Positions 1 to 6,781 of a stretch of DNA of 26,362 bases are shown here, in pieces (the stretch's first letter is position 1; the number at the start of each line of letters is the position of its first letter). The stretch is from an uncultured Prevotella sp. (GTDB lineage Bacteria > Bacteroidota > Bacteroidia > Bacteroidales > Bacteroidaceae), in assembly GCA_905234355.1 (NCBI GenBank), contig CAJOHP010000005.1, positions 1 to 26,362 of the forward strand, given 5' to 3'. The position numbers and the translations under genes are program-made. Under the pieces are notes generated by a model. The model was given only the letters and a program-made list of their open reading frames with translations, was not told the DNA's origin and did not search any database.

Positions 1-154
1 GGGCGAAGAGCACGACGGCGTCGGCCACCGTCGCTGCCACGAGGAGCCACCAGGCCACCTGCCCGGCAACAAACAGCGGACGGAGCCAGTAGCCGCACAC
101 CAGCACCATGACGATGACGGCAGCGATGAGGTAGAAGCGACGGGTGAAGTACAT
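1..154 (-). CDS. DUF58 family protein, N-terminal part (cut by window edge)
   Basis: The reading frame starts with ATG at 154 and runs off the left edge, leaving 51 codons. The peptide begins MYFTRRFY, followed by two hydrophobic stretches (about residues 8-24 and 29-50). This matches the start of Bacteroidota DUF58 proteins, which have two N-terminal membrane helices and a cytoplasmic VWA-like domain. It lies 41 bases downstream of the MoxR gene on the same strand. MoxR and DUF58 genes are almost always paired and are thought to act together as an envelope-associated chaperone or aerotolerance system. The DUF58 core is outside the window, so the assignment rests on the N-terminus and the neighbour. 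Confidence 0.7.
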   Translation of the reverse strand, partial: MYFTRRFYLIAAVIVMVLVCGYWLRPLFVAGQVAWWLLVAATVADAVVLFA

Positions 155-195
155 TTCTCTTCAGGGGTAAAGGAGTAGATGATAGAGGGGTGTCC

Positions 196-1173
196 TTACT
201 TCGGCACTTCGACCTGGTCGATGAGTCGCATGACGACACGTCGCGGTGTGAGCTCCTCCATCTCAGCCTCGGCGGTGAGCATGATGCGGTGGGCCAGCAC
301 GGCGGGAGCCACCTGCTTGATGTCGTCGGGTGCCACGAAGTCACGTCCCTGCAGCAGTGCGTAGGCTCTCGATGCCTGGAGCATGGCCACCGATGCGCGT
401 GGCGACGCTCCGAGGAAGATGTCCTTGCTCTGTCTGGTCTGCTGGGCTATGAGGACGATGTAGTGCAGCAGCGAGGGGTCGATGTGCACCTGCCAGAGCA
501 TCTGCCGCAGTAGCAGCAGCTCTTCCTGTGTGATGACGGGCTGCACCTGCTCGAGTCCGGCGTGCAGGGGGCGCTCGAGATGTCGCTCGAGGATGGTCAC
601 CTCCTCGTCGGCCGTGGGGTAGCCCATCTCTACCTTCATCATGAAGCGGTCGAGCTGTGCCTCGGGCAGCCGGTAGGTGCCCTCCTGCTCCACGGGGTTC
701 TGCGTGGCGAGGATGGTGTAGAGCGGACCCATGGGGTGGCGCTCGCCGTCGACGGTGGCCTGGCGCTCCTCCATGACCTCGAAGAGTGCAGCCTGTGTCT
801 TGGCCGGTGCACGGTTGATCTCGTCGACGAGTACGATGTCGGCAAAGACGGGACCGGCGTGGAAGCTGAACTGCTGTGTCTGCACATTGAACACGGTGGT
901 GCCGAGCACGTCGCTGGGCATGAGGTCGGGAGTGAACTGCACACGGCTGAATCGTGCGTCGATGAGACGTGCCACGAGCTTGGCCATGAGCGTCTTAGCC
1001 ACGCCGGGCACGCCCTCGATGAGCACGTGGCCGTCGGCCAGTATGGCGGTGAGGATGAGGTCTATGGCCTCGTTTTGTCCCACGACGGTCTGCGCTATCT
1101 GTCGGCGCAGCTTGCTCATCTTGTCAGAGAGGAGCGTGAGGTCGGGGCTGGTGGTGTAGGTGGGGTCTTGCAT
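196..1173 (-). CDS. MoxR-type AAA+ ATPase
   Basis: This 325-residue protein is full length for the MoxR family. Walker A is GVPGVAKT (residues 54-61) and Walker B is VLVDEIN (114-120). It is followed by the family signature ATQNPVEQEGTYRLPEAQ with the sensor region, and by a C-terminal lid domain (about 225-325) containing GASPRAS. MoxR ATPases are cytoplasmic and are proposed to act as chaperones for VWA-domain partners; the exact client here is unknown. The gene follows the DUF4350 gene by 24 bases and precedes the DUF58 gene, so it is part of the minus-strand operon. A run of A residues on the coding strand about 11 bases before ATG replaces a Shine-Dalgarno sequence. The family call is firm; the biological role is inferred from context. 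Confidence 0.95.
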   Translation of the reverse strand: MQDPTYTTSPDLTLLSDKMSKLRRQIAQTVVGQNEAIDLILTAILADGHVLIEGVPGVAKTLMAKLVARLIDARFSRVQFTPDLMPSDVLGTTVFNVQTQQFSFHAGPVFADIVLVDEINRAPAKTQAALFEVMEERQATVDGERHPMGPLYTILATQNPVEQEGTYRLPEAQLDRFMMKVEMGYPTADEEVTILERHLERPLHAGLEQVQPVITQEELLLLRQMLWQVHIDPSLLHYIVLIAQQTRQSKDIFLGASPRASVAMLQASRAYALLQGRDFVAPDDIKQVAPAVLAHRIMLTAEAEMEELTPRRVVMRLIDQVEVPK

Positions 1174-1192
1174 TGTCTTATCTGTTTTTTTC

Positions 1193-1272
1193 TGGGACTA
1201 ATGGGGCTTATGGGGCTCATAAGACTCATGGGGTCTATGGGGCTCATGGGACCTATGGGACTCATGAGTCCT
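1193..1272. repeat. 9-bp tandem repeat, about eight units, at the 3' end of the DUF4350 gene
   Basis: On the plus strand eight 9-base units of the form ATGGGRCTC run from 1201 to 1272, with a partial unit at 1193-1200. On the coding (minus) strand the unit reads like CCCATAGGT or CCCATGAGT. Because the unit is a multiple of three, it is translated as a His-rich tail. The same unit family recurs after murG at 16204-16260. Confidence 0.9.
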
Positions 1273-2479
1273 ATAGCAAAGCGCATTGAGGCGGTCTATG
1301 AGACGGGCCATCTGATGGGCGTTGAGGCGCTGCCGGCCGCTGAGGGCTCGGCGCGCGTCGGTCAGGGTGGCGAGCACCTCGTCGGGTGTCAGTCCGGTGT
1401 TGCGGGCTATGATGGCCGCCGTCGCAGGGTCGTCGGCGGGGTGGCCTAAGTCGGCGTGCTGCTCCCTGTGCAGTCGCTCGGCGGTGTATCGCCACTTCTT
1501 CGCCACGAGGTCGCTGTGACCCTCCTGCTGTGCGTAGAGCGTGCCGATGAGCCGCACAAAGTCGTGGGAGTGACTCTGCGGAGCCCTGACCACCGGGATG
1601 GGGCGCTGACGCCGCCACAGGCTGGTGAGCATGAAGAGGATGATGAGCAGTATCGTGATGCACCAGGCCCACCACAGGGGCGGCTGGCGCTCTATGTAGT
1701 CGAGCACGGCCAGGGCGTCGTTCTGTCTGTCGCCCGTCAGGGTGCTGAGCTGCACGCGCCTGACGGACATCTGTCCGAAGCGGTCGAGCAGGCGGAACAC
1801 ATACTGGCTGCCGCGTCCGCTGAGCATGCCGTAGTTGGTAAACATTGATGAGTCGGCCGCGCCCTATGCTCATCTCTACAGCCACGGTGCTGTGTCCGGA
1901 TTCGGCTCCGTTGTGGGCCAGCGTCTTGTGGGCAGGGGCAGAGGAGTAGAACGACAGGTAACTTCCGTGCAGCGCTTCGGGCTCCAGGATGGAGTCGGCG
2001 GGATAGCGTGTGTCGCCGCAGCTCACGAGATGGGTGAGCTTGCTTTCGTCGCGCATCAGTGTCTCCATGTCTATGCCTCGGTATCTGAAGTGTATGGGAC
2101 TCACGCCTATCGAGTCGCTGAGATAGTAGCCTGTGTGATGGGTGCAGAGCATGACGCGATGTCCGCGCCTGACCATCTGCAGCAGCTGGTGGCACTCGCC
2201 GGGCGAGAGCGCTATCTCATCTCCCAGGATGAGCCATCCCTGCGGCGTGGCGGCGTCGAGGGCCATGGCGTCGAGGGTCACGGGCCTAGGGTCGGCCGTG
2301 TAGCGTTGGCCCAGGGTGCTGCTCACCAACTGGTCGAAGAGCATGCAGCCGAAAGGCTCGTCGTCGTGGGTGTCGAAGGTGGGCTCCCATTTGTAGTGCC
2401 GCTTCTCCATGAGCGCCGCTACGGCGACCATGGCCACGATGACGCCGATGATGATGGCGAAGTTGCGCAGGCCTCTCAT
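1198..2479 (-). pseudogene. DUF4350 domain membrane protein, frameshifted
   Basis: Two overlapping frames together encode one DUF4350-type protein of about 425 residues. The first part starts at 2479 (MRGLRNFAIIIGV), has an N-terminal membrane helix (about residues 5-24) and the domain containing GWLILGDEIALSPGE, and ends sensibly at SIGRGRLINV near 1848. The second part resumes in another frame at 1845 with FTNYGMLSGRGSQYVFRLLD, contains a membrane helix (WWAWCITILLIILFML), and ends at 1198. Without a frame change the first frame continues as an Arg/Pro/His-rich shadow sequence to 1271. The 5' end overlaps the DUF4129 gene by four bases (ATGA). In this operon type DUF4350 is predicted to be a membrane partner of the MoxR/DUF58 proteins. 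The break may be a real mutation or a sequencing error. The final 24 or so residues come from the 9-bp repeat. Confidence 0.8.
1840..1850 (-). other. Frameshift site in the DUF4350 gene
   Basis: On the coding strand the sequence passes from CTCATCAATGTT (frame 1, LINV) into ATGTTTACC (frame 2, MFT). Relatives of this family, as I recall them, have about five residues similar to STPLL between the two parts. The junction therefore looks like a short out-of-frame deletion and not a single-base slip. No slippery heptamer suggesting programmed frameshifting is visible. Confidence 0.6.
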
Positions 2480-3108
2480 GGCTCACCTCCTTTCTCGGCG
2501 ATGTGCTGCAGACGGGTCATCGTGTCGAAGAGCGGCCGGTCGGCAGCCTGTCGTCCGTAGCGTATGCGCATGAAGTGATGGGTGAGTGTGGCGAATGCCT
2601 CGTGGCTGCGGGCAGCAGCGTCGGCATCGGGCAGGGGCTTCAGCTCGCGGGCATACTGTGCGGGTGTCTGCTGTGGCTGCCAGTCTATGCGGCTGCCGTC
2701 GGACAGGTGCTTGAGCGTCTGCAGATAGAGCAGTCGCGAGGCGCGCGTGTAGTCGGCTGCGGCGAGGGCCCGGGCCAGCTCGGCGTCGAAGTCTGCAGCG
2801 TGGATGTCGGCCTCTATGGCCTCGTCGCTCATCGTCGCTACGGTGGGCTGGCTCACGAAGAAGTGGTGCAGCGCCTTGCTGCGCCATATCCACCAGAGAA
2901 ACAGGAGCAGGAGCACGATGTAGACGACGTAGGCCGCACGGCTGTCCAAATTGACGTGCTGCATCATGCCGTCCAGATGGTCCGACAGCCACCGTCCCAG
3001 CTCGCTGAGCAGACTGGGCTTGTCCTCGTCCAGGGCATAGCCGTAGCGGGGGTCGTGCTGCAATTGGTGCAGGAGCTGGTGGTCGATGACGAGCGTGTCG
3101 GGAGACAT
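2476..3108 (-). CDS. DUF4129 domain membrane protein
   Basis: The protein has 210 residues. A short N-terminal region is followed by one membrane helix (about residues 60-76, VVYIVLLLLFLWWIW) and a C-terminal DUF4129-like helical domain. That domain carries the family-typical stretch YTRASRLLYLQTLKHLSDG, then IDWQPQQTPAQYAREL. The start MSPDTLVIDHQ at 3108 is preceded by a repeat-containing gap. The stop overlaps the start of the DUF4350 gene (ATGA), so the two are translationally coupled. DUF4129 proteins occur beside MoxR/DUF58/SpoIIM genes in Bacteroidota; their biochemical function is not established. The domain call is good, and a role in envelope homeostasis is inference from the operon. 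Confidence 0.85.
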   Translation of the reverse strand: MSPDTLVIDHQLLHQLQHDPRYGYALDEDKPSLLSELGRWLSDHLDGMMQHVNLDSRAAYVVYIVLLLLFLWWIWRSKALHHFFVSQPTVATMSDEAIEADIHAADFDAELARALAAADYTRASRLLYLQTLKHLSDGSRIDWQPQQTPAQYARELKPLPDADAAARSHEAFATLTHHFMRIRYGRQAADRPLFDTMTRLQHIAEKGGEP

Positions 3109-3133
3109 GTGATGGGGAAGTGAGAAGTTATAA

Positions 3134-3182
3134 GATGAGAGATGAGAGATGAGAAATGAGAGATGAGAGATGAGAGATGAGA
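3134..3182. repeat. 7-bp tandem repeat, seven units
   Basis: Seven consecutive 7-base units, GATGAGA with one AATGAGA variant, fill 3134-3182 between the SpoIIM-like gene and the DUF4129 gene. On the transcribed (minus) strand the unit reads TCTCATC. The same unit, again in seven copies, lies at 9531-9579 after ftsI but in the other orientation relative to transcription. Confidence 0.95.
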
Positions 3183-3197
3183 AATATGATTAGACTG

Positions 3198-4172
3198 CTA
3201 TGTGGGCTGTGCCTGCTGGATGGCTTGCTGATGGAGCCTGCGTGGCAATAGGATGAAGTAGGTGATGACGAAGAGCAGCGAGGCGAGGATGATGGCCAGC
3301 CTGAGACCGTCGGGCCACTCGGTGTGGCGGGTGAAGTAGCCCTCGATGAATCCTGCACATACAAACACGGGCACGGTGCCGATGACAATCTTCAGTCCGC
3401 GGCGCGCTCCTCGGCGGAACGATGCCATGCGGCTGTAGGTGCCGGGGAAGAGCCAGCCGTTGCCCATGGCCAGACCGGCTGCTCCGGCCACGATGACGGC
3501 CGAGATCTCGAGCGTGCCGTGCAGCCAGATGGCCAGAAACGACTCCCAGCCCAAGCCCTGCTCTACGAAGAACGTCTGGAAGGCGCCCACCATCACGCCG
3601 TTGACAAGCAGGATATAGCCTGTGCCGAAGCTGGTGAGCACACCCAGGGCAAAGGCACGAAACGACACCCACACGTTGTTGAGCGTGATGCCCAGGAAGG
3701 CGTCGCTCTCGTTGTCGCCGTCGTAGACGGCCATCGGCTCGCCGCGGGCAATGTTGTCGAGCGTCATGTCTACGTAGCGGTCGCCCAGGATGATGCGCGG
3801 GAAGTCGCTGTCGCCCAGTGTCGACACCACGCCGATGGCTGCCGCCACAACGAAGATGATGAAGGTGAGCAGCAGCTCGCGCCGCGCCTCCCACATGGTC
3901 AGCGGCACCTCGCGCGTCCAGAAGGTGACGAGGCGGCTCAGCGGCTCGCGCCTGTTGCGGTAGAGCGTGTTGTGCAGGCTGAACGACAGGGCGTTCAGAT
4001 ACTGCGTCACGCGAGAGCGGCCATAGTGGGTCTGCGAGAAGGCCAGGTCGCTCGTCGTCTCGATGTAGGCATCGGCCAGCGTGTCGGGCGACGACTCGGC
4101 AGCGTGCTCCATGAGCTGCTCCGTCTGCTCCCAGCGCGCCATGTTGCGCTTCACAAATAGGGCTTCTTTCAT
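3198..4172 (-). CDS. SpoIIM/DUF95 family integral membrane protein
   Basis: This 324-residue protein has a soluble N-terminal third (1-98) followed by about five membrane segments (near 100-120, 165-195, 210-236, 260-282 and 290-308). The stretch WLHGTLEISAVIVAGAAG is the hallmark of the SpoIIM/DUF95 family. In non-sporulating Bacteroidota such proteins sit with RDD, DUF4129, DUF4350, MoxR and DUF58 genes, as here, and so have nothing to do with sporulation. The start at 4172 (MKEALFVKRNMARWEQ) lies about 24 bases after a good -7 element, which makes it the first gene of the minus-strand operon. Family membership is firm; function is unknown. Confidence 0.9.
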   Translation of the reverse strand: MKEALFVKRNMARWEQTEQLMEHAAESSPDTLADAYIETTSDLAFSQTHYGRSRVTQYLNALSFSLHNTLYRNRREPLSRLVTFWTREVPLTMWEARRELLLTFIIFVVAAAIGVVSTLGDSDFPRIILGDRYVDMTLDNIARGEPMAVYDGDNESDAFLGITLNNVWVSFRAFALGVLTSFGTGYILLVNGVMVGAFQTFFVEQGLGWESFLAIWLHGTLEISAVIVAGAAGLAMGNGWLFPGTYSRMASFRRGARRGLKIVIGTVPVFVCAGFIEGYFTRHTEWPDGLRLAIILASLLFVITYFILLPRRLHQQAIQQAQPT

Positions 4173-4195
4173 CGGTGGATGATCGTTTGAGCAAG

Positions 4196-4228
4196 CAAAG
4201 ATAGGAAATAATTACGAAAAACGGCAAG
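4196..4228 (-). promoter_or_regulatory. Bacteroidota-type promoter for the SpoIIM-MoxR operon
   Basis: On the minus strand TATCTTTG (4196-4203) matches the -7 consensus TAnnTTTG. CTTG (4225-4228) lies 21 bases upstream and resembles the -33 element TTTG. The box ends 23 bases before the ATG at 4172. Confidence 0.7.
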
Positions 4229-4248
4229 GATTTATATTTTTTTCGTAA
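4212..4248. promoter_or_regulatory. Inverted repeat between the divergent promoters
   Basis: TTACGAAAAA (4212-4221) and its exact reverse complement TTTTTCGTAA (4239-4248) flank a 17-base spacer. The repeat lies between the minus-strand -7 box and the plus-strand -7 box and overlaps the latter. It could be an operator read by a dimeric regulator, but A/T tracts make chance symmetry possible. Confidence 0.4.
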
Positions 4249-4253
4249 CTTTG
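4246..4253 (+). promoter_or_regulatory. -7 element for the RDD protein gene
   Basis: TAACTTTG matches TAnnTTTG. Its surroundings (TTTTTTTCGTAACTTTGCA) are nearly identical to the gyrB promoter core at 24606-24620 read on the minus strand. No clear -33 TTTG is visible at the expected spacing. The start codon follows 25 bases later. Confidence 0.65.
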
Positions 4254-4278
4254 CACCGTTTTTTCACCATTTCCCCCC

Positions 4279-4998
4279 ATGACCGACAACGAGATTATCA
4301 CCGGCCAGTATGTGCGCATCGAGCAGACGCCTGCCAGCATCAAGCTGCGTCTGCTGGCCTGGCTTGTCGACGCGGCGCTGCTCGTGGGCTTCGTCATGGT
4401 GTGGGTCTATGCCATAGACCATCTGACCTACCGCCCGAGCGAAACCACGTTTATACTTGTCGTCATGCTGCCGGTGCTGCTCTATCAGCCTGTGTGCGAG
4501 ACGCTCTCTGGCGGGCAGACGCTGGGCAAGTATCTGCTGCGCACGCGTGTGGTGCGCACCGACGGCAGCCAGCCCTCGGTGGCCGCCTTCTTGCTGCGCT
4601 GGCTGATAGAGCCCGTCGACTGGCTCTTCTTCGGGGGCGTGGCGGCCTTCAGCATGCTCATCACACCACGACGGCAGCGCATAGGCGACCTCGCAGCCGG
4701 CACGATGGTCATACGCATGGCTACCTACAGCGAGATCAGGGTGAGGCTCGACGAGTTTGCCTTCGTCAGAGACGACTATGAGCCCACCTACGACGCGGCC
4801 CGGCAGCTCACCGCCGAGCAGGCCGACCGCATAGCCCGCACCCTGGCCGATGCCAGCTCATCGCGCCGCCAGCGCATCAGCCAGCTCTCGGCCGAGCTCC
4901 ACCGCCAGCTGCAGATAGAACAGGCCATGCCCCCGCGCCACGAGCGCTTCCTCACCACCTTGCTCAGCGACTACCGCTACTACGAGATGCAGGCGTAG
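4279..4998 (+). CDS. RDD family membrane protein
   Basis: The 239-residue protein has the RDD domain in its first 150 residues. The first helix contains the conserved Arg and Asp (KLRLLAWLVDAALL, R24 and D31). A second helix lies at about 57-72, and the conserved loop GQTLGKYLLRTRVV at 79-92. A third hydrophobic region (107-128) is followed by RRQRIGDLAAGTMVI (131-145). The C-terminal 90 residues form a soluble, charged helical extension. RDD proteins are poorly characterised; some are linked to ion or solute transport. Its divergent pairing with the SpoIIM/MoxR operon is common in Bacteroidota and suggests a shared envelope role, which is inference. Confidence 0.9.
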   Translation: MTDNEIITGQYVRIEQTPASIKLRLLAWLVDAALLVGFVMVWVYAIDHLTYRPSETTFILVVMLPVLLYQPVCETLSGGQTLGKYLLRTRVVRTDGSQPSVAAFLLRWLIEPVDWLFFGGVAAFSMLITPRRQRIGDLAAGTMVIRMATYSEIRVRLDEFAFVRDDYEPTYDAARQLTAEQADRIARTLADASSSRRQRISQLSAELHRQLQIEQAMPPRHERFLTTLLSDYRYYEMQA

Positions 4999-5020
4999 GC
5001 GAGCCCCACCTATACATACT

Positions 5021-5135
5021 TGGTAGCGTGAGTACCAAAGCCTGGTAGTGTGAGTACCAAAGCCTGGTAGTGTGAGTACCAAAGCCTGGTAGTGTGAGTA
5101 CCAAAGCTTGGTAGTGTGAGTACCAAAGCTTGGTA
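5021..5135. repeat. 22-bp tandem hairpin repeat, 5.2 copies
   Basis: Five 22-base units start at 5021, 5043, 5065, 5087 and 5109, and a sixth is cut short at 5131-5135. Units are identical except for one C/T change in the first unit and a final C/T. Each contains the inverted arms TTGGTA and TACCAA around GTGTGAG, so each could fold into a small hairpin. The array fills the gap between the RDD gene and the mraZ promoter. There are no spacers, so it is not a CRISPR. It may act as a transcription terminator or insulator, which is not shown. Confidence 0.95.
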
Positions 5136-5220
5136 CTCCTTTGTACGACTGCACACTTCACAGAAAATGCGCATGGAATGTCAACAAAAATAACTTTTTT
5201 ATGTTAAAAAAGCATTTTTG

Positions 5221-5250
5221 TGGGGAAAAGTGGTGGGAAGTGGGGGAAAA
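5221..5250 (+). promoter_or_regulatory. Putative MraZ operator: three 10-bp direct repeats
   Basis: Three adjoining 10-base units begin with TGG at 5221, 5231 and 5241: TGGGGAAAAG, TGGTGGGAAG, TGGGGGAAAA. MraZ of E. coli binds TGGGN repeats with five-base spacers, meaning a 10-base period, in its own promoter. Units one and three match and unit two is degenerate. The site covers the expected -33 region, where binding would block RNA polymerase. Confidence 0.65.
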
Positions 5251-5254
5251 TTAT

Positions 5255-5262
5255 TAATTTTG
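5255..5262 (+). promoter_or_regulatory. -7 element of the dcw cluster promoter
   Basis: TAATTTTG matches TAnnTTTG and sits 29 bases before the mraZ ATG. No -33 TTTG is seen at the usual 19-21 base spacing; that position lies inside the TGG repeats. A very AT-rich stretch (5181-5220) lies farther upstream. Confidence 0.6.
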
Positions 5263-5291
5263 TAACCTCAAACCAACTAGGTGCATTCAGC

Positions 5292-5741
5292 ATGCGGTTT
5301 TTAGGCAATCTGGAGAGTAAGACCGACGCAAAGGGACGTGTGTTTCTGCCGTCGGTGTTTCGCAAGGAGCTTATGGCTTCAGGCGAAGAGAGCCTCGTGA
5401 TGTGCAAGGACGTGCACAAGCGCTGTCTGGTGCTCTACCCCCAGAGCGCATGGAACCGTCGCATGGACGAGATGTTTGCCAAAGCCGACGAGTGGGACGA
5501 GCAAGAGGCCGACGCGCTGCGCATGTTTATGTCGGACGTGGAGCTGCTCAGCCTCGACGGCAACGGGCGACTGCTCATACCCAGGCGCTACGTGGAGTTC
5601 GCCTGCATCAGTCAGGCCGTGCGCTTCATCGGCATGAACGACCGCATAGAGCTGTGGGCGCCGGAAGGGCTGGCGGCTGCCACCCTCTCGAAGGAGCAGT
5701 TTGCCGACAAACTGAAGACCATCATGAGCCGACAGCTATAG
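5292..5741 (+). CDS. mraZ: Transcriptional regulator MraZ
   Basis: The protein has 149 residues, the usual length, with two SpoVT-AbrB-like domains. Each carries the conserved DxxGR core: DAKGRVFLP at 12-20 and DGNGRLLIP at 89-97. MraZ forms a ring and binds direct repeats in the promoter of the dcw cluster, usually repressing it. An in-frame ATG at 5220 would add 24 residues, but these do not resemble MraZ and would be encoded by the operator and promoter, so MRFLGNLESK at 5292 is the start. It is the first gene of the dcw cluster and lies six bases before rsmH. Identification is secure; autoregulation is inferred from the repeats. Confidence 0.97.
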   Translation: MRFLGNLESKTDAKGRVFLPSVFRKELMASGEESLVMCKDVHKRCLVLYPQSAWNRRMDEMFAKADEWDEQEADALRMFMSDVELLSLDGNGRLLIPRRYVEFACISQAVRFIGMNDRIELWAPEGLAAATLSKEQFADKLKTIMSRQL

Positions 5742-5747
5742 CCGAAG

Positions 5748-6689
5748 ATGATAACGACAGCAGAGTCATACCATATCCCCGTGCTTCTTGGGGAAAGCAT
5801 CGACGGGCTGGACATCCAGCCCGACGGCGTCTACATAGATGCTACATTCGGCGGAGGCGGACACTCACGCGAGATACTGCGCCGCCTGGGGCCCAAAGGC
5901 CGTCTCTACGGCTTCGACCAGGACGCCGACGCCGAGCGCAACACACCGGACGACGAGCGGTTCACCTTCGTCAGGAGCAACTTCAGGTACGTCAGGCAGT
6001 GGATGCGATACTACGGCCACGACCACATCGACGGACTGCTGGCCGACCTGGGAGTGAGCTCCCACCACTTCGACGACGAGAGCCGCGGGTTCTCCTTCCG
6101 CTTCGACTCGCCCCTGGACATGCGAATGAACAAGCGGGCCGGACAGACCGCCGCCGACATCGTGGCCACCTACAGCGAGGAGCAGCTCGCCGACGTGCTC
6201 TACCTCTACGGTGAGCTCAAGAACGCCCGCCGCATAGCCGCAGCCATCGTCAAGGCACGTGCCGGCAGCCCCATAGCCACCACCGCACAGCTGGCCGACA
6301 TCTGCGAGCCGCTGCTCGGGCGCGACAAAGGCAAGGGCAGTGCCGCCGGAGAGAAGAAAGACCTGGCACGACTCTTCCAGGCACTGCGCATAGAGGTCAA
6401 CCACGAGATGGACGCCCTGCGCGACCTGCTCAGCGGAGCCACACGGCTGCTCGGCGAGGGAGGACGGCTGAGCGTCATCACCTACCACTCGCTCGAGGAC
6501 CGCATCGTGAAGAACGTCATGCGCTCGGGCAATGCCGACGGACACCTGGAGCAGGACTTCTACGGACGCATCAGCTCGCCCCTACACCTTATTAATAATA
6601 AGGTCATAGTGCCCTCGGCCGACGAGCTGCAGCGCAACCCCCGCAGCCGCAGTGCCAAGCTGCGCATAGCAGAAAAGACGAAAGCATAG
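5748..6689 (+). CDS. rsmH: 16S rRNA (cytosine(1402)-N(4))-methyltransferase
   Basis: The 313-residue enzyme (formerly MraW) transfers a methyl group from S-adenosylmethionine to N4 of C1402 in 16S rRNA in the ribosomal decoding centre. Visible family motifs are HIPVLL (9-14), the SAM-binding DATFGGGGHS (31-40), DLGVSS (100-105), SPLDMRM (121-127), FQALRIEVN, ITYHSLEDR, and the C-terminal NPRSRSAKLR. It begins six bases after mraZ, the usual mraZ-rsmH order. The short AT-rich stretch at 6587-6603 inside it stands out from the GC-rich surroundings but keeps the frame. Confidence 0.97.
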   Translation: MITTAESYHIPVLLGESIDGLDIQPDGVYIDATFGGGGHSREILRRLGPKGRLYGFDQDADAERNTPDDERFTFVRSNFRYVRQWMRYYGHDHIDGLLADLGVSSHHFDDESRGFSFRFDSPLDMRMNKRAGQTAADIVATYSEEQLADVLYLYGELKNARRIAAAIVKARAGSPIATTAQLADICEPLLGRDKGKGSAAGEKKDLARLFQALRIEVNHEMDALRDLLSGATRLLGEGGRLSVITYHSLEDRIVKNVMRSGNADGHLEQDFYGRISSPLHLINNKVIVPSADELQRNPRSRSAKLRIAEKTKA

Positions 6690-6781
6690 GCCCCACTGCC
6701 CCGGCAGAAAAGGCCATAACGACACACCCGCTGCCCCGGCACGCGGTCTCACCAACCCTCAAAAAGCAAAAGAGCAACAAC

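Noticed and set aside
1271..1845. The C-terminal half of the 402-codon frame as real protein
   Set aside because: After the frameshift its translation is Arg/Pro/His-rich shadow sequence, while the other frame has a membrane helix and family-like sequence.
1840..1850. Programmed ribosomal frameshifting in the DUF4350 gene
   Set aside because: No slippery heptamer or downstream structure is evident, and residues expected at the junction seem missing, which fits deletion better.
5021..5135. A possible CRISPR array
   Set aside because: The 22-bp units follow each other directly with no spacers, and there are no cas genes.
4858..5161. Short minus-strand frames encoding repeated WYSHYQ-type peptides
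   Set aside because: They are translations of the 22-bp DNA repeat in successive frames and have no start context or relatives I recognise.
5220..5291. An upstream start for mraZ, adding 24 residues
   Set aside because: The extra residues do not fit MraZ, and the region holds the operator-like repeats and the -7 box.
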